Positions 62,455-64,000 of a DNA stretch of 64,000 bases are shown here, piece by piece. Origin of the DNA: Oegoconia quadripuncta. Its lineage: Eukaryota; Arthropoda; Insecta; Lepidoptera; Autostichidae. The DNA is taken from the NCBI GenBank assembly GCA_949316235.1, contig OX438758.1, positions 186,001 through 250,000 on the forward strand, read 5' to 3'. A program made the translations under genes and the position numbers. Position 1 is the stretch's first letter. Every line of letters begins with the position of its first letter. The notes below the pieces were generated by a model. It was given only the letters and a program-made list of their open reading frames with translations, was not told the origin of the DNA and searched no databases.

Positions 62455-62747
62455 TTCAAATGAAATCAAAGCAAATCAAAATATTTAATTTCATAGGATA
62501 AAATTATCACTATTAATATTAATGTTACATTTAAATTTTAAATTTACTGCTCATTCACAAAGCTGACTCCCCAGAGAAGAACGAGCAAGAAACTCTAGGG
62601 TTGCTCTTTTAAACAGATTATGGGTTACAATTTGTGATTTGATAATTATATGAATAATAAGACAGCTATTGTCCATGCTTGTTTATCATTCAAATAGTCA
62701 GTGATTTTATAATAGCCTTTTGTTAATAATTTCTGTTTTATGATTTC
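62455..62747 (-). pseudogene. LINE 3' fragment, same family as 57613-58192
   Basis: Contains CCCCAGAGAAGAACGAGCAA and TCCATGCTTGTTTATCATTC as in the other copies. The coding part stops about 45 codons from the end. Confidence 0.7.
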
Positions 62748-64000
62748 CTGGGTCGCCCCCTTTAGTAGAGCATTAACACATATATATCTGTAATCATGTG
62801 TTTTATATTAGGATATAAATAATTTCCGATTTTACAGAAAGTGTGCTATTTGAAGTGCGTTGGTTTGTTTGCATTCTACCGAGGAGCTCTCTGGGCAGCA
62901 CAGTTCGCTATAATGCGGGAAATAACCGCCATAGATCTGCCTAGGCATACCATTTACCCAATTGCTTACGACAGATGTACAGTCTGAAACAAAGATACGT
63001 ATACAGGCCTACATAATACAAATTAAGTTTCTTTTTGACTCCACCTCGCGACACCGACAATTAGATGGCAAACACAATGTTATTTTCTGCATGTGTCTCG
63101 ACTGTGTAATATATGTACCTGATTGTTTGTGTCATGAGATGGGTTTAAATAATTTTTTCTTTCTTTCTTTAGTCAATCGTGACTGTTTCTCGATAGTACT
63201 TTATCATAACTGAATAAAAAATTATCTAAAAACTCTAAAATTATCCCGAGAAAATTTAATTTGTATTACACGGGCCCGTAAATTGTGACAGTGGCAGAGT
63301 TCGCGGACCATATCTCTTGACTTAGTTCCCGGTATGATACCAATAGAGGTGGGCATGGGCAAGCCACGACCATGTACATAATGTATGTAAGTTTATACGT
63401 AGCTTAGCCCTCTTGTCCTGTCGCTATGTTGGAAATTACCTCTGGAGAGATGTAGTGTACTCGTGTTGGTGTATAAACTCACTGGCACAACTAAATAACT
63501 CTACATTAATGGATTGCACATTTAGCGTTAAATGTAGTTTTGTGTCATAACCGGTTTTTAAATGAAACCGTTTCATTTGTATTTTAGACATTGTAGTTCT
63601 GCCGAAAATGCCGGTGTGTTTATATTCCATACAAGTCATGGCAACTGTGTTACATTGAGAAAGGTGTCCACGGAAGTTACATTTTAATTGTTTGATGAAT
63701 CCGTGGAAAAGGTTGCTCCTGCCACATCAATAACAATTTTTTTATATATCGATTTTCAAGTTGACGAGACTGGTAATCTTATCTCAAATTGCGTAATAGT
63801 TAGCCAGAAGGCTGCAGCAACACGGGTACTCCGCTGGGAATCGAACCCGTTACTTCCACATTAGCAATCTGTTACAGCTCGTAGGGCAGGACGGCAAACC
63901 CGAAGGGCATTATTGACCAAAATACCTTAACAAAATGTTATTAGTTAGTATAAATACCGTAAAGCATCGTCTCTCTGGCCGGTGATTCCTCGCTGGATTC

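Larger units (their letters stand above)
60449..64000. other. Region downstream of ArfGAP; no supported gene
   Basis: Contains the ArfGAP 3' UTR (poly(A) site not fixed), a family B SINE, an unassigned motif cluster (61200-61560), a MITE (62199-62415), a LINE fragment and a SINE B-box fragment near 63832-63850. An open frame of about 97 codons at 61625-61918 matches nothing I recognise. Confidence 0.5.

Overview
The window is eukaryotic and most likely lepidopteran (moth or butterfly). It holds two many-exon insect genes whose GC-rich coding exons sit in AT-rich introns. The introns are crowded with tRNA-headed SINEs, RTE-, CR1- and Jockey-like LINE remnants, a Helitron, a mariner and several MITEs, a mix typical of Lepidoptera. 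There is no bacterial-style gene organisation.

Gene 1 (minus strand, coding 42530 down to 3216) is the TIF1/TRIM24-33 family co-regulator Bonus. Nineteen coding exons splice in frame to about 1022 residues: RING, two B-boxes, coiled coil, a long Gly/Pro/Gln-rich linker, then PHD finger and bromodomain. Gene 2 (plus strand, coding 45646 to 60448) is an ArfGAP2/3 (Glo3-type) COPI ArfGAP. Its eleven exons splice in frame to about 505 residues. The genes are head to head, separated by about 3.1 kb containing E2F-like motifs, a dead LINE and a hairpin MITE close to the ArfGAP start codon.

Layout: 1-3215, downstream of bonus, SINE fragments only. 3216-42530, bonus. Its introns carry an apparently intact 5.5-kb DNA transposon (4751-10295) with a single 929-codon ORF of the DUF7869-like type, a degenerate satellite (11.9-12.4 kb), a mariner with both ends (18605-19697), LINE debris (22.4-24.7 kb), a Harbinger-type MITE (26011-26371), a 5'-truncated LINE with a long open RT frame (30005-32290), and a Helitron with a helicase 3' fragment and a minisatellite (32638-34831). 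42531-45645, the divergent intergenic region. 45646-60448, ArfGAP, with a roughly 500-bp (AATAT)n tract, a perfect 182-bp tandem duplication covering an exon end, and two copies of a roughly 400-bp MITE. 60449-64000, SINEs, a MITE and unassigned sequence.

The most notable points are: (i) the complete TIR-bounded element whose ORF has a D-D-E-like triad (D651, D728, E769) and which landed 16 nt from a splice acceptor inside the split PHD finger of bonus; (ii) five tandem copies of a splice donor at the end of bonus exon 12, spaced 24 nt so each keeps frame; (iii) the perfect tandem duplication in ArfGAP that creates a possible in-frame 30-nt exon. Domain calls come from reading motifs; no database search was possible.
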